Shown here: positions 17,954 to 27,500 of the stretch, piece after piece
Layout: each line of letters begins with the position of its first letter
Position numbering within the stretch: position 1 is the stretch's first letter
Assembly: GCA_022072095.1 (NCBI GenBank)
Contig: JAJVIJ010000018.1
Span: forward strand, 1 to 59,313
Origin: Rhodocyclaceae bacterium
GTDB taxonomy: Bacteria; Pseudomonadota; Gammaproteobacteria; Burkholderiales; Rhodocyclaceae
Length of the DNA: 59,313 nt
Direction of reading: 5' to 3'
Made by a program: the position numbers and the translations under genes
Notes under the pieces: generated by a model
What the model was told of the DNA's origin: nothing
The model's input: only the letters and a program-made list of their open reading frames with translations
Database searches by the model: none

Positions 17954-18581
17954 ACGCCTGCCGCGGCGCGGGCTCTACGCGATCACACCGGACGGCCTGT
18001 CGGGAGCACGCCTGCTGTCATCCGTCGAGGCCGCGCTGGCCGGTGGTGTGCGCCTGATCCAGTATCGCGACAAGGGCCACGACCCTGTTCAACGGTTTCG
18101 GGATGCCACGGGGCTGGCAGAACGCTGCCGGCGCTACGGCGCCTGCTTCATCATCAATGACGACATCGAGCTCGCCATTCGGGTCGCCGCAGACGGCGTG
18201 CATCTAGGCCGCGATGACGCAGCCATAGGCGAGGCGCGCGCGCATCTTGCGCCCGGCTCCGTGATCGGCGCGTCCTGTTATGCCGACCTGGCGCGCGCCA
18301 GCCATGCGCTCGCGGCCGGCGCGGACTATCTCGCGTTCGGCGCGGTCTGCACTTCGCGCACCAAGCCGGACGCGACACCGGTCACGCTCCCCCTGTTGCG
18401 CGAAGCGGCGAGCAGGTTCACGGTACCGATCGCCGCGATCGGCGGCATCGACCTTGCTCGCGCCAGCGATGTTCTGGCCACCGGCGTATCCTTGCTCGCC
18501 GTCTGCGACGACCTGTTCTCGGCCGACGATGTCCGTGAGCAGGCCAGGCGCTACACTCGACTTTTCCAGGGGCCCATATGA
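17946..18581 (+). CDS. thiE: Thiamine-phosphate synthase
   Basis: A 211-residue TIM-barrel enzyme that joins HMP-PP and thiazole phosphate. Motifs in order are [68 protein letters not shown] and [17 protein letters not shown]. The phosphate-binding segment usually reads GxxFPTxTKP; here it is [10 protein letters not shown], a mild deviation. It overlaps thiD upstream and hemL downstream (ATGA), so the three genes form one tightly packed operon. Confidence 0.95.
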   Translation: MPERLPRRGLYAITPDGLSGARLLSSVEAALAGGVRLIQYRDKGHDPVQRFRDATGLAERCRRYGACFIINDDIELAIRVAADGVHLGRDDAAIGEARAHLAPGSVIGASCYADLARASHALAAGADYLAFGAVCTSRTKPDATPVTLPLLREAASRFTVPIAAIGGIDLARASDVLATGVSLLAVCDDLFSADDVREQARRYTRLFQGPI

Positions 18582-19867
18582 CCGCATCACCGTCCGCCAA
18601 CGCTCGGCTGTTCGCACGCGCGCAGCGTTCGATACCAGGGGGAGTCAACTCGCCGGTGCGAGCCTTTGCCGCGGTCGGTGGCACACCACCCTTCATCGTT
18701 TCCGGGCTAGGCAGCCGCCTGGTGGACGCGGATGGGCGCAGCTATATCGACTACGTTGGCTCCTGGGGCCCCGCGATCGTCGGGCATGCGCATCCGGACG
18801 TGGTCGCAGCGGTCCAGGCCGCTGCCGCGCGCGGCCTGTCATTCGGCGCGCCCACCGCAGCCGAGGTGGACATGGCCGAACTGTTGTGCCGGCTCGTACC
18901 GGGCATGGAGCAGGTGCGTCTGGTGTCTTCCGGCACCGAGGCGACCATGAGTGCGATCCGGCTCGCGCGCGGTCACACCGGGCGTGACGACATCGTCAAG
19001 TTCGCCGGCTGCTATCACGGTCACGCCGATGGCCTGCTGGTCGAAGCGGGTTCTGGGGCACTGACGTTCGGCCGGCCGTCGTCGGCGGGGGTCCCAGCGG
19101 ATTTCGCCCGCCACACGCTGGTGCTCGATTACAACGACAGCGCTGCGCTCGCGGCCTTGTTCGCGGCGCGGGGCGATACCATTGCCGCGGTGATCGTGGA
19201 ACCCATCGCGGGCAACATGAATCTCGTGCGCCCGACCCCGGAGCTTCTCGGTCTGCTGCGCGCGCTCTGCACCCAGCACGGTGCGCTGCTGATCTTCGAC
19301 GAAGTCATGACCGGCTTCCGTGTCGGCCCGGGCGGCGCACAGGCGCTGTTCGGTATCCAGGCCGATCTGGTGACCCTGGGCAAGGTCATCGGTGGCGGCA
19401 TGCCGCTGGGCGCCTTCGGCGGCCGGCGCGACGTCATGCAGGGGCTGGCGCCGAGCGGCCCCGTCTATCAGGCCGGGACGCTGTCGGGCAACCCCCTGGC
19501 GGTCGCGGCCGGACTTGCCACCTTGCGCATCGTGCAGTCCGAAGGGTTTTACGAAGCCCTGACGGCGCGAACGCAATCGCTGTGCCAGGGCCTGGCCGAT
19601 GCTGCACGCATGGCCGACGTGCCGTTCAGCGCAGACCACGTCGGCGGCATGTTCGGCCTGTATTTTCGGGTGCGGCCGCCCGCAAGTTACGCCGAGGCCA
19701 AGGACGGAGACGTGGCGCGCTTCGCGCGCTTCTTCCACGCAATGCTCGACCAGGGCGTATATCTCGCGCCGTCCGCGTTCGAGGCCGGCTTCGTGTCCAG
19801 CGCGCACAGCGAACAGGACATCGAACATACCGTGGCTGCGGCGCGCGCGGCCTTCGCGGTCATTTGA
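18578..19867 (+). CDS. hemL: Glutamate-1-semialdehyde 2,1-aminomutase
   Basis: A 429-residue PLP enzyme of the aminotransferase III fold that converts glutamate-1-semialdehyde to 5-aminolevulinate in the C5 haem pathway. It has [14 protein letters not shown] near the N-terminus, [40 protein letters not shown], and the Schiff-base lysine K269 in [17 protein letters not shown]. Length matches the family. Translation is coupled to thiE through ATGA. Its last eight bases overlap the end of the convergent mgtE gene. Confidence 0.97.
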   Translation: MTASPSANARLFARAQRSIPGGVNSPVRAFAAVGGTPPFIVSGLGSRLVDADGRSYIDYVGSWGPAIVGHAHPDVVAAVQAAAARGLSFGAPTAAEVDMAELLCRLVPGMEQVRLVSSGTEATMSAIRLARGHTGRDDIVKFAGCYHGHADGLLVEAGSGALTFGRPSSAGVPADFARHTLVLDYNDSAALAALFAARGDTIAAVIVEPIAGNMNLVRPTPELLGLLRALCTQHGALLIFDEVMTGFRVGPGGAQALFGIQADLVTLGKVIGGGMPLGAFGGRRDVMQGLAPSGPVYQAGTLSGNPLAVAAGLATLRIVQSEGFYEALTARTQSLCQGLADAARMADVPFSADHVGGMFGLYFRVRPPASYAEAKDGDVARFARFFHAMLDQGVYLAPSAFEAGFVSSAHSEQDIEHTVAAARAAFAVI

Positions 19868-21305
19868 TCAGAAACAGCGTCGCGAGACCGAGAAAGATAA
19901 AGAATCCGCCAGAGTCGGTGACCGCGGTGATCATCACACTCGATCCCACCGCGGGGTCCCGGCCCAGCCGACTCAGCGTCATCGGGATGGCGACCCCGAC
20001 GATTGCCGCAAGCAACAGGTTGAGCAGCATCGCCACCGTCATGACCAGCCCGAGCGATACGGAACCATACAGTCCCCAGGCGAGTATCCCCAGCAGTCCT
20101 CCCCAGACCACCCCGTTGACGGTGGCAACGGCAATTTCCTTGCGGTAGAGCTTGCGTGCGGCATCGGTGCGCACCTGACCCAGGGCGATCGCGCGCACAA
20201 TCATCGTGATCGTCTGGTTGCCCGAGTTGCCGCCAATGCCGGCGACGATGGGCATCAACGCCGCCAGGGCGACCAGGCGCTCGATCGAACCCTCGAACAA
20301 GCCGATCACGCGCGAGGCGAGCGTTGCCGTGACCAGATTGATCGCCAGCCAGGCCCAGCGGTTTTTCACCGAATCCAGGACCCCGGCGAAGATGTCTTCC
20401 TCTTCACGCAGACCGGCCTGAGCGAGCCGTTCGGCCTCTTGTTGCTCGCGCACGAAATCGAGCACACTGTCCACGGTGACGCGCCCTACGAGCCGGCCCT
20501 TGGCGTCCACGACCGCCGCCGACACCAGGTCATAGCGTTCGAACCAGCGTGAAGCCTCATCGGCCCGGTCCTCGGCGGTCAGCGTCAGCGGATTGCTCAA
20601 CATCACGTCGGCGACACGTGCCTCCGGATCGGCGACCAGGAGACGGGCGAGCGGAAGCACCCCGCGCAGATGCTCCTGGCGGTCGACCACATAGACCTGG
20701 TCCGTGTGATCGGGCAGTTCGTCGAAGCGCCGCAGGTAGCGCAACACCACCTCGAGCGAGACATCCTCGCGCACGGTGACCAGATCGAAGTCCATCAGCG
20801 CACCGACCGCGTCCTCCGGATAGGACATGGCCGCACGCAGCTGCTCCCGCTCCTCGGCGCCAAGGAGCCGGAACACATCCTCCATGACCCCACGTGGCAG
20901 GTCCGGCGCCAGATCCGCGAGCTCGTCGGCATCGAGCTGCTCGGCGGCCGCGACCAGCTCCTTGGGCTCCATCGACTCGATGAGCGACTCGCGTACCGGG
21001 TCGGACACCTCCAGCAGGATCTCGCCGTCGCGTTCCGCCTTGACCAGATCCCACACGAACAGGCGGTCATCCAGCGGCAGCGCCTCCAGCACGAAGGCAA
21101 TGTCGGCCGCATGCATGGCGTCGAGCCGACGTGCCAGCTCGGCGACGTGCTGCTTGTGCACCAGCGTCTCGACGAGCTCGTGTCTGGGCATGGCCTGGCG
21201 GTGCACCAGCCCCTCGACTAAGCGGTGACGTGCCAGCAGGTGCTGGATCTCAGCCAGCGCCTGTTGCACATTCTCCCGGTGATGGTGCTCGGTCTGCTCG
21301 GACAC
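19860..21305 (-). CDS. mgtE: Magnesium transporter MgtE
   Basis: A 481-residue inner-membrane Mg2+ channel. The N-terminal superhelical domain (to about residue 130) is acidic and rich in D/E pairs. A CBS pair follows ([16 protein letters not shown] and [17 protein letters not shown]). The C-terminal five-helix pore carries [29 protein letters not shown], the ion-selectivity motif, and ends [18 protein letters not shown]. By family knowledge intracellular Mg2+ closes the channel through the N and CBS domains. It lies 142 bases after tpsB on the same strand. Confidence 0.96.
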   Translation of the reverse strand: MSEQTEHHHRENVQQALAEIQHLLARHRLVEGLVHRQAMPRHELVETLVHKQHVAELARRLDAMHAADIAFVLEALPLDDRLFVWDLVKAERDGEILLEVSDPVRESLIESMEPKELVAAAEQLDADELADLAPDLPRGVMEDVFRLLGAEEREQLRAAMSYPEDAVGALMDFDLVTVREDVSLEVVLRYLRRFDELPDHTDQVYVVDRQEHLRGVLPLARLLVADPEARVADVMLSNPLTLTAEDRADEASRWFERYDLVSAAVVDAKGRLVGRVTVDSVLDFVREQQEAERLAQAGLREEEDIFAGVLDSVKNRWAWLAINLVTATLASRVIGLFEGSIERLVALAALMPIVAGIGGNSGNQTITMIVRAIALGQVRTDAARKLYRKEIAVATVNGVVWGGLLGILAWGLYGSVSLGLVMTVAMLLNLLLAAIVGVAIPMTLSRLGRDPAVGSSVMITAVTDSGGFFIFLGLATLFLIK

Positions 21306-21429
21306 GGGGACCCCTGCGTGACATGCTCTGGCGAAGGGCGGATTGTACGGCGCTGGCCGTCATTGCCTAGCGATGCGGACACGGGCGCACGGTGCTCGCC
21401 CGGCAGGGTCGGTGAATCAGTGGGAGAAG

Positions 21430-21443
21430 CGCCGCGCGCGGCG
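21430..21443. repeat. 14-bp GC palindrome just after tpsB
   Basis: CGCCGCGCGCGGCG is a perfect palindrome five bases past the tpsB stop. It could fold as a five-base-pair stem with a CGCG loop and act as a weak terminator before mgtE, but no T-run follows. The rest of the 142-base gap holds nothing I recognise. Confidence 0.3.
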
Positions 21444-21447
21444 GCGA

Positions 21448-23064
21448 TCAGAAGCGGTAGAACAAGGAAAAATGCGCGCGCGCACCACCGGTCGTGACGC
21501 CGGTGGTGCCGTTCAGCACATAGGCGAGATCGGTGGCGATCTCCAGCTTCTGCTGCCAACTCCAGCGCAAGCCGAGGCCCATGCTGGCCACCGTGTCGGA
21601 GGTTTCGGTGCTGAGCACACGTGCGCCGGCGGTGTCATAAAAGAACACCGGCACCAGGTTGTCGCCCAGGCTGGGCGCGCGCGCCTCCAGATTCACGTTC
21701 CAGCCACGGTCACCGGCGAATTCGCGCTCGAGAAAACCGCGCACGGTGTATACGCCGGTGATACCGAACTGTTCGCCCGGCACCAGCGGCTGGTTGGTCC
21801 ACTGTCCGCGCAGACGCCCCGAAAGCAGCCAGTCTCCCGCCGGCGCGCTGGCGTCCAGGCCATAGTGCCAGGCGCTCCAGGTGCGGTCGGCGCCGAACGC
21901 GGCAAAGTTGTCGCGACCGCCATCGGTGCCGCCGCGCAGATTGCGCGTGTAATCAATGTAACCGCCGAACTGCCCCCACTCCTGCTCGACCCGACCCTGA
22001 TAGCGCAGAGTCAAGGGGCGGGTCGCGACATCCGGGTTCACGCGAATGACACCGAACTTCGAGCCGTTGGTGAAGCCCTTCTGGTCGATGCCGACGGCCA
22101 GCGCATGCGTGTAGGGGCCCAGGCGCGCGAGCGACTGGGTATAGCGCGCGCCGTAGAACTCACCGCCACCGGCAATATCGAAAAAACCGCCCCCCTGGGG
22201 AATGCGCCCGGTATTGACATCCGATTTCGCGTAGTACAGCGACAGATTTCCGCCATAGCCGTAGAACGGAATCTGATAGAACAGTCCGTACTGGCGCAGC
22301 GAATTCATGTAGTCCGGCGACGTGGTGTACGACACCGTCGCCGTGTGGTCGCGGTCGAACAGATTGGTACGCTGATGACCCAGCGTGACGCGGTAATAGC
22401 CGGTGCTGCCGGTCCCGGTGTTGTTCACGCCCACGAAGGTCGTCACCGGCGCCACGTCGCGAACCTTCAGCTCGACATCGAGCGTATCGGGCGTGTCACC
22501 TTCCTTGAAGGTCGCGGCCACGCGCTTGGAGGGATGCTCGTTGGCGGTGCCCAGATCGCGCCCAAGCGCTGCCGCGTTGGGTGGCTCGCCTTCCTTCAGC
22601 GATGGCAGGCTTTGACGCACGTTCTCGGCACTGAAATGCTCGTTGCCCGAGACCACGACCTTGCCGACGGTATAGCGCAGCACCTCGAGCTTGACCACGC
22701 CCCCCTCGGGCTTCTGCGCCGGCACGATGACCCGATGGAAGCTGTAGCCTCGGCCGCGTATGGCCTTCTCGAGCGCCTCGGAGGCCGCCTCGAGGTCGCC
22801 CAGTGCCTTGCCACGCCCGACGAAGGGTGCCAACACAGCCTCGGTGTCGGCGGCCGACAGCGGGTTGTCACCCTCGATCACGTAGCGACCGACGTCCAGC
22901 GTCAGCTCGGCCTGCTGCGCCCGCGCGAACGGCGCAGTGGTCAGCAAAGCAGCCAGCAACGTGGCCAGAACCAAGCACCGCGTCAGCGGCGCACCGGATA
23001 CCTTGGATAGAGCTAGCGGCACGACAGGCTGACCAAGAGTCGGGAATTGACGGCGATTATCCAT
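21448..23064 (-). CDS. TpsB two-partner secretion outer-membrane transporter (ShlB/FhaC/HecB family)
   Basis: A 538-residue outer-membrane protein expected to export the large exoprotein encoded by the same operon. A long signal peptide ends FARA near residue 49. Two POTRA domains follow (about 52-130 and 135-205; the second opens VGKVVVSGNEHFSAENVRQSLP). A 16-strand barrel begins about residue 210 with TTFVGVNNTGTGSTGYYRVTL and ends in a C-terminal FSLFYRF with terminal Phe. The YTVRGF sequence near residue 440 is the loop-6 signature of Omp85/TpsB proteins. I use the ATG seven bases after the fecR stop; an upstream start would overlap fecR. It is the third gene of tpsA-fecR-tpsB. Confidence 0.93.
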   Translation of the reverse strand: MDNRRQFPTLGQPVVPLALSKVSGAPLTRCLVLATLLAALLTTAPFARAQQAELTLDVGRYVIEGDNPLSAADTEAVLAPFVGRGKALGDLEAASEALEKAIRGRGYSFHRVIVPAQKPEGGVVKLEVLRYTVGKVVVSGNEHFSAENVRQSLPSLKEGEPPNAAALGRDLGTANEHPSKRVAATFKEGDTPDTLDVELKVRDVAPVTTFVGVNNTGTGSTGYYRVTLGHQRTNLFDRDHTATVSYTTSPDYMNSLRQYGLFYQIPFYGYGGNLSLYYAKSDVNTGRIPQGGGFFDIAGGGEFYGARYTQSLARLGPYTHALAVGIDQKGFTNGSKFGVIRVNPDVATRPLTLRYQGRVEQEWGQFGGYIDYTRNLRGGTDGGRDNFAAFGADRTWSAWHYGLDASAPAGDWLLSGRLRGQWTNQPLVPGEQFGITGVYTVRGFLEREFAGDRGWNVNLEARAPSLGDNLVPVFFYDTAGARVLSTETSDTVASMGLGLRWSWQQKLEIATDLAYVLNGTTGVTTGGARAHFSLFYRF

Positions 23065-23071
23065 GACAAGG

Positions 23072-24508
23072 TCAGAATTCACACTGATCCTGACCCGGTT
23101 TGCCGACGCCAACCCCGAGGAAGCGTGTCATTTTCGAATCAGTCCCGGTAAACAGCACCGGGCTGACGCTGAAATAGGGGTCGTCGCGCACGATGCGCGG
23201 AATGCCCTCGAAGCGCGCCACTTCGCCGGACTTGATGCCACCCGACTCCATCGGCCCGAGGTCGATGCGCTGCCCGTCCGACTGGATCACCACATGCCCC
23301 TCCTCGTTCACCGACACGATCAGGTCGGCGTCGTCACCGCTGCCCTTGGCGCCGAACAGGTTCTTGAAATCGATCGGGCGGTTATCCTGGAACGGCGTCG
23401 TGTTGCGCAGAAAGTCAGGCATCTGTGCGAGCAGATTGAAGGCCCGGGTCACGGGATCGACGAAGGCCGTCTGGTTGAGCTCGATCGGGAACTGCCGGCC
23501 ATTGATCTCGGCATAGAGCTGGCCCTCGAAGTTGTTCACGAACATGCCATCACCCTCACCGGGCATGGCGTTGGGCGGGCCACCGACGCTCGGATCGGCG
23601 CAACGCCCGGCGCAATGGATCGCGGCGCCACTGCCGCGTATGCCTATGGTCGCGACCGCGGTCACATACTTGACACTGGCCGGGTTGCGCTTGCCGATCA
23701 GACCGGTCACGGCACGCATGCCGCCGCGCAACAGGCGCAGCAACATGCCTTCGCCGGCACCGGCGTCCTGGAACGACTCGATGCGGAACACGGTCTGCGC
23801 GTGCAGGGTCACGCGCGACTCATCGCGAAAGCCCAGTTGCGCATAGGCGCCGCCGTCGGTGCGCACGGTGTCGCCCGCGAACAAGGGCGCCCCCTCGGTG
23901 AGGGTGCGCGCCGGCGAACCGGGGGTCGCAGCGATCGCCGTGACCCGGCCGGTGACGGATGCGACGCGGGCCACGGTCGGTACCGAGCCCGCCGAGCCCG
24001 CGCCCGTCACCTGCGCCAGCTGGCCGGCTTCCTGACGGCAGTCGGCGCCGCACAGCCGCGCGTTGAAATCGGTGCCGCGGATGCCGATCGTCGCGGTCGG
24101 CGTCGCCAGCTGCACCCCACCCGGATTGCGTTTTCCGATCAGGCCGGTGACGGTGCGCAGCCCACCCTTGAACAGGCGCATGAGCGCGCTCTCCTCGCCG
24201 GCATCGTGCGCGAACTTCTCGACCGCGAACACGGTGTTCGGGCGCAAGGTCATTTTCGCGCCATCCCTGAGACCGATCACCGCATAACCCTTGGGGCTGG
24301 TGCTGATGACATCGCCCTGGCGCAGCGCATCGCCCTTGGTCAGGAAGCGCGGCGCCGCTCCGGCCTGCTGGGCGGTCGAAATTCCCTGCGCGAACACGAC
24401 TTCGCCGACGGCCGCGTCCGCCCCTTGCGCGCGCGCGCCGTTCGTCGATACGGCGCAGGACAAGGCCAGCAGTAAAGCCGGCAGCGCAGACGTACGCCGC
24501 AACGACAT
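23072..24508 (-). CDS. Secreted protein with two tandem FecR domains
   Basis: A 478-residue protein with a signal peptide ending GARA (about residue 27), so probably periplasmic or surface-exposed. Two FecR-like domains follow, about 35-140 and 165-275. Each contains a V-x-R-x-T/V-A type strand set and closes with a near-identical stretch: GLRTVTGLIGKRNP...TATIGIRGTDF and GMRAVTGLIGKRNP...VATIGIRGSGA. Each is then followed by a Cys-x3-Cys motif (CGADC, CAGRC). The last 180 residues are unfamiliar. FecR domains are best known from sigma-factor regulators, but this protein lacks the membrane helix and N-terminal anti-sigma part, so that role is unlikely. I take the ATG preceded by GGAG, 14 bases after tpsA. 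A role in exoprotein biogenesis or display is inference. Confidence 0.85.
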   Translation of the reverse strand: MSLRRTSALPALLLALSCAVSTNGARAQGADAAVGEVVFAQGISTAQQAGAAPRFLTKGDALRQGDVISTSPKGYAVIGLRDGAKMTLRPNTVFAVEKFAHDAGEESALMRLFKGGLRTVTGLIGKRNPGGVQLATPTATIGIRGTDFNARLCGADCRQEAGQLAQVTGAGSAGSVPTVARVASVTGRVTAIAATPGSPARTLTEGAPLFAGDTVRTDGGAYAQLGFRDESRVTLHAQTVFRIESFQDAGAGEGMLLRLLRGGMRAVTGLIGKRNPASVKYVTAVATIGIRGSGAAIHCAGRCADPSVGGPPNAMPGEGDGMFVNNFEGQLYAEINGRQFPIELNQTAFVDPVTRAFNLLAQMPDFLRNTTPFQDNRPIDFKNLFGAKGSGDDADLIVSVNEEGHVVIQSDGQRIDLGPMESGGIKSGEVARFEGIPRIVRDDPYFSVSPVLFTGTDSKMTRFLGVGVGKPGQDQCEF

Positions 24509-24522
24509 CCCGAGCTCCGAGG

Positions 24523-27500
24523 TCAGCTGCATTTTCCGGTTCCTTTCTTGCGGCGCGGGTCGGTTTCATCGACGTTCGCGCCCTCGTCGGTCTGGTTGGC
24601 GTTCACCAGCAAGGTCAGAGTCTGATTGGTCGGGTCGAACTGGAGCGGCAGCTCGGTCACACTCGCCGGACCCGAGGTGATCGCGCCGCCGATGACGAAA
24701 CCGCCCAGCACGGCCGAATCGGGCTGATTGGGGGTGTTGGTGGTGTTGCCGCAATTCACGCAGTTGCCACCCATCAGGATGTTTCCGGTCACCCCGGTGA
24801 GGTTGTCCAGCAGCGCGTCGGCGTTGGCACCCGAGCCCTGTGTGAGCACCACATCCGCCGAGCTGGCGATGACCGGCGCCACCGTGCCCCCGAGCGCGGC
24901 GATGCGGGCATCGGCGTTGCCGCCGCTGCCACCGACCAGGCTCAGATTGCCGGCCGTGGCGGCCACCTTCACCTCGTCACCGGTGATCGACGCGCCGACG
25001 CCATCGGCGATCACATCGAGCGCACCGTTGGTCGCCAGGCTCAGGATCGCCGGGTCGATGCTGGCCGTGCCGCCCAGACCGGCCTTGAGCTGCGTGCCGC
25101 CACGCAGCGTGCTGATGACGAGCTGCTGCGCGGCATCGATCTTGGCGTTGGCGCCGCCGCCGGCGCCGCCCAGCACCGCCAGCGAGCCGATGACCGCATC
25201 GAGATTGACCGCCTTGAGCCAGGCACTGCCCAGCGCCGCCAGATCACCGATCACGACCTTGCCCGACGCGCTGAGCTTCTGGTTGCCACCGGATTCGACC
25301 GAGGCCGTGCCACCGCCGAGCGCGGCCACCCTGAGGCTGACGCCCTGGCCATCCTGACCCAGCGACAGCGTCTGCGTGCCGGCCTGGTTATAGATTCGTG
25401 CCTTGCTGCCGGACGCTCCACTGGTGACCTGCACCGAAGTAGCGGAAATGTTCTGGCCACCCGTGGACAGGCTGTCGATCCGCGCCTCGCCGTAGGCGGA
25501 CGGCGCACTGACCGTGATCGCGCTGGCACCGATCGATTGCAAGGTGCTGGGGCCGGTGTTGGTGATGCGTGCGACCGAAAGGTTGCCGGCATCGGCGCCG
25601 GCGCCGCCGATGACGTCCAGCGTGCCATTGGTACTGACCAATTGATCCCCTTCGATCACGGCGTCGCTGCGGGCGCCGCTGCCCGCCTGCACGCGGATGC
25701 CGAACTGGCTGCGCACGGTCTGACCGGTGGCGGCGAACAGGCCAGCATGGGCGTCGGCGGCGTTGCCGCCGATGAGCTCGACATGGTCCGTCGAGAAGGA
25801 GCCTATGCTCTGGCTGCTCCCGGTGCTGCGCATCTCGGCGTACGCGCCACTGCCGCCGGCAAGCAGTCTGATGTCGCGGAAACTCTGGACATTTTGGTTG
25901 TTCGCCGCCTTGAGCTCGACGAAACTGCCCGCCCCACCCCCGGCCGCGAGCACCGTGTCGCGGCTCGCGAACATGTCCTGGGAACCGCCCGCCCTCACCG
26001 CGACATAGGCGCCGGCGGCGTCGCCCCCGTCCAGGATGATGTCCTGCGATGCCTCCAGATCCTGACTACCGGTGGCATTGACCAGCACGTAGGCATTCGG
26101 GTTGTTGCCGGCACGGAAAATCAGGTCACGATTCGCGGTGAGAGATTGAACGTTCGTGGCGCTGGCGGTGACGCTGGCCATGTTGCCCAGGAACTGCAGG
26201 TCACGATTGGCGTAGAAGGTCTGGCTGCCCCCGGACGACAGGCTCAGCGACTCACCAGCCTGGGACCCTGCCTTGAACAGGATGTCGCGTCCCGCCATGA
26301 AGTACTGGGTGTTGGCCGAAGTCCATGCCAGCGGACCGCCCACGGCCTCGATGATCAGATCGCTGGTCGGGCTGAAGGAGTTCAGGATGAGGTTCGGAAT
26401 GTTCGCCGTGCCCTGCCCTCTGAGGATCAGGCTGCCGTCACGCAGGGAAATGTCCAGATGGAACAGGCCGACGATGCCCGAGAAATCGCTGCCTGCCGTG
26501 GCACCATCCAGCACGAGGTTGCCGGCACTGCGCGCGATGCCCGGCCCGTTCAGGAAGTTCGGAAAATCCAGATCCAGCACGCCCGCGCCGGAGCCGGTCG
26601 TGGTCAGCGTCAAAAAGCTCAGCGAGGTTGCCGATTGCAGGTTCAGGTCGTCCCGAGCATCCAGCCTCAGGTCGGTAGTCCCGGACAGCACCAGCGGTCC
26701 CGCGGCGCTGCCGATGCCACCGTTGAGCGCCGTAAGCGTGACCGTGCCGGTAGTCGTGATGTGCGGTCCGGCACCATCCCTGATCAGGTTGCCCTGATCG
26801 GCGGTCAGGTTCACTTCGCCGCCGGCCACGGCGATCTGCTGTACCTGGATGTCGGCCGCAGCGGTGTTGCGGAAGCTGAAATCGAGCAAGCTCGCGCTGC
26901 TGACCGCGAGCCGCGCGGCCGGTGCATTGTCGAAGGTGAAGCTCTGACCGGCGCCCCCGGTCAGCGTCGACCCGGCCATCGCGGTCGAATCGGCGCTGAT
27001 ATCCACACGCTCCAGCACCGTGCCGCCGCTGTCGACCTGGAACTGGCCCCCCACGTCCAGCGTCAGCCATTTGAGACCCGGCAGCGGCCCGGTCCAGACG
27101 TGGCCAGCGGGCTGGAACTGCTGGAACTCCGCGCGCCCGCTCGCTCCCAGCGTGACGGTGGCGCTGGTCAGGTCGATGTTGGAGGCATAGACATGCAGAT
27201 TGCCGGCCGTGTCGTTGATGGTGATGCCGGACGGCGCGTACGGGGCCGCCCCGGAATACTGCACAATCGAGATGCCGGCGCCGCTCAGATTGCCCGTGGA
27301 AATCGTGTCGCCTTGCAGAACAAGGCTGGACGCGGCCGTGATGTTGCCGGTCGCCACCGGTCCGGACGATGACATCGCGACGTTGCCGTTGGCGCTCGTG
27401 GTCGCCCCGACGACCGACACCGCAGTACCGCCATTGAGCGTGACGCCGAATCGGCCGCTGACCGCTCCGGCCACCAGCAGCGAGCCACCGACCGACGCAT

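Noticed and set aside
23072-24508. Reading the FecR protein as a sigma-factor anti-sigma regulator
   Set aside because: It has a cleavable signal peptide, no inner-membrane helix and no N-terminal cytoplasmic domain, and no sigma factor or TonB receptor gene is near.
25537-27372. Plus-strand frame of about 610 codons opposite tpsA
   Set aside because: Another shadow frame: no domain, biased composition, fully inside the real gene.
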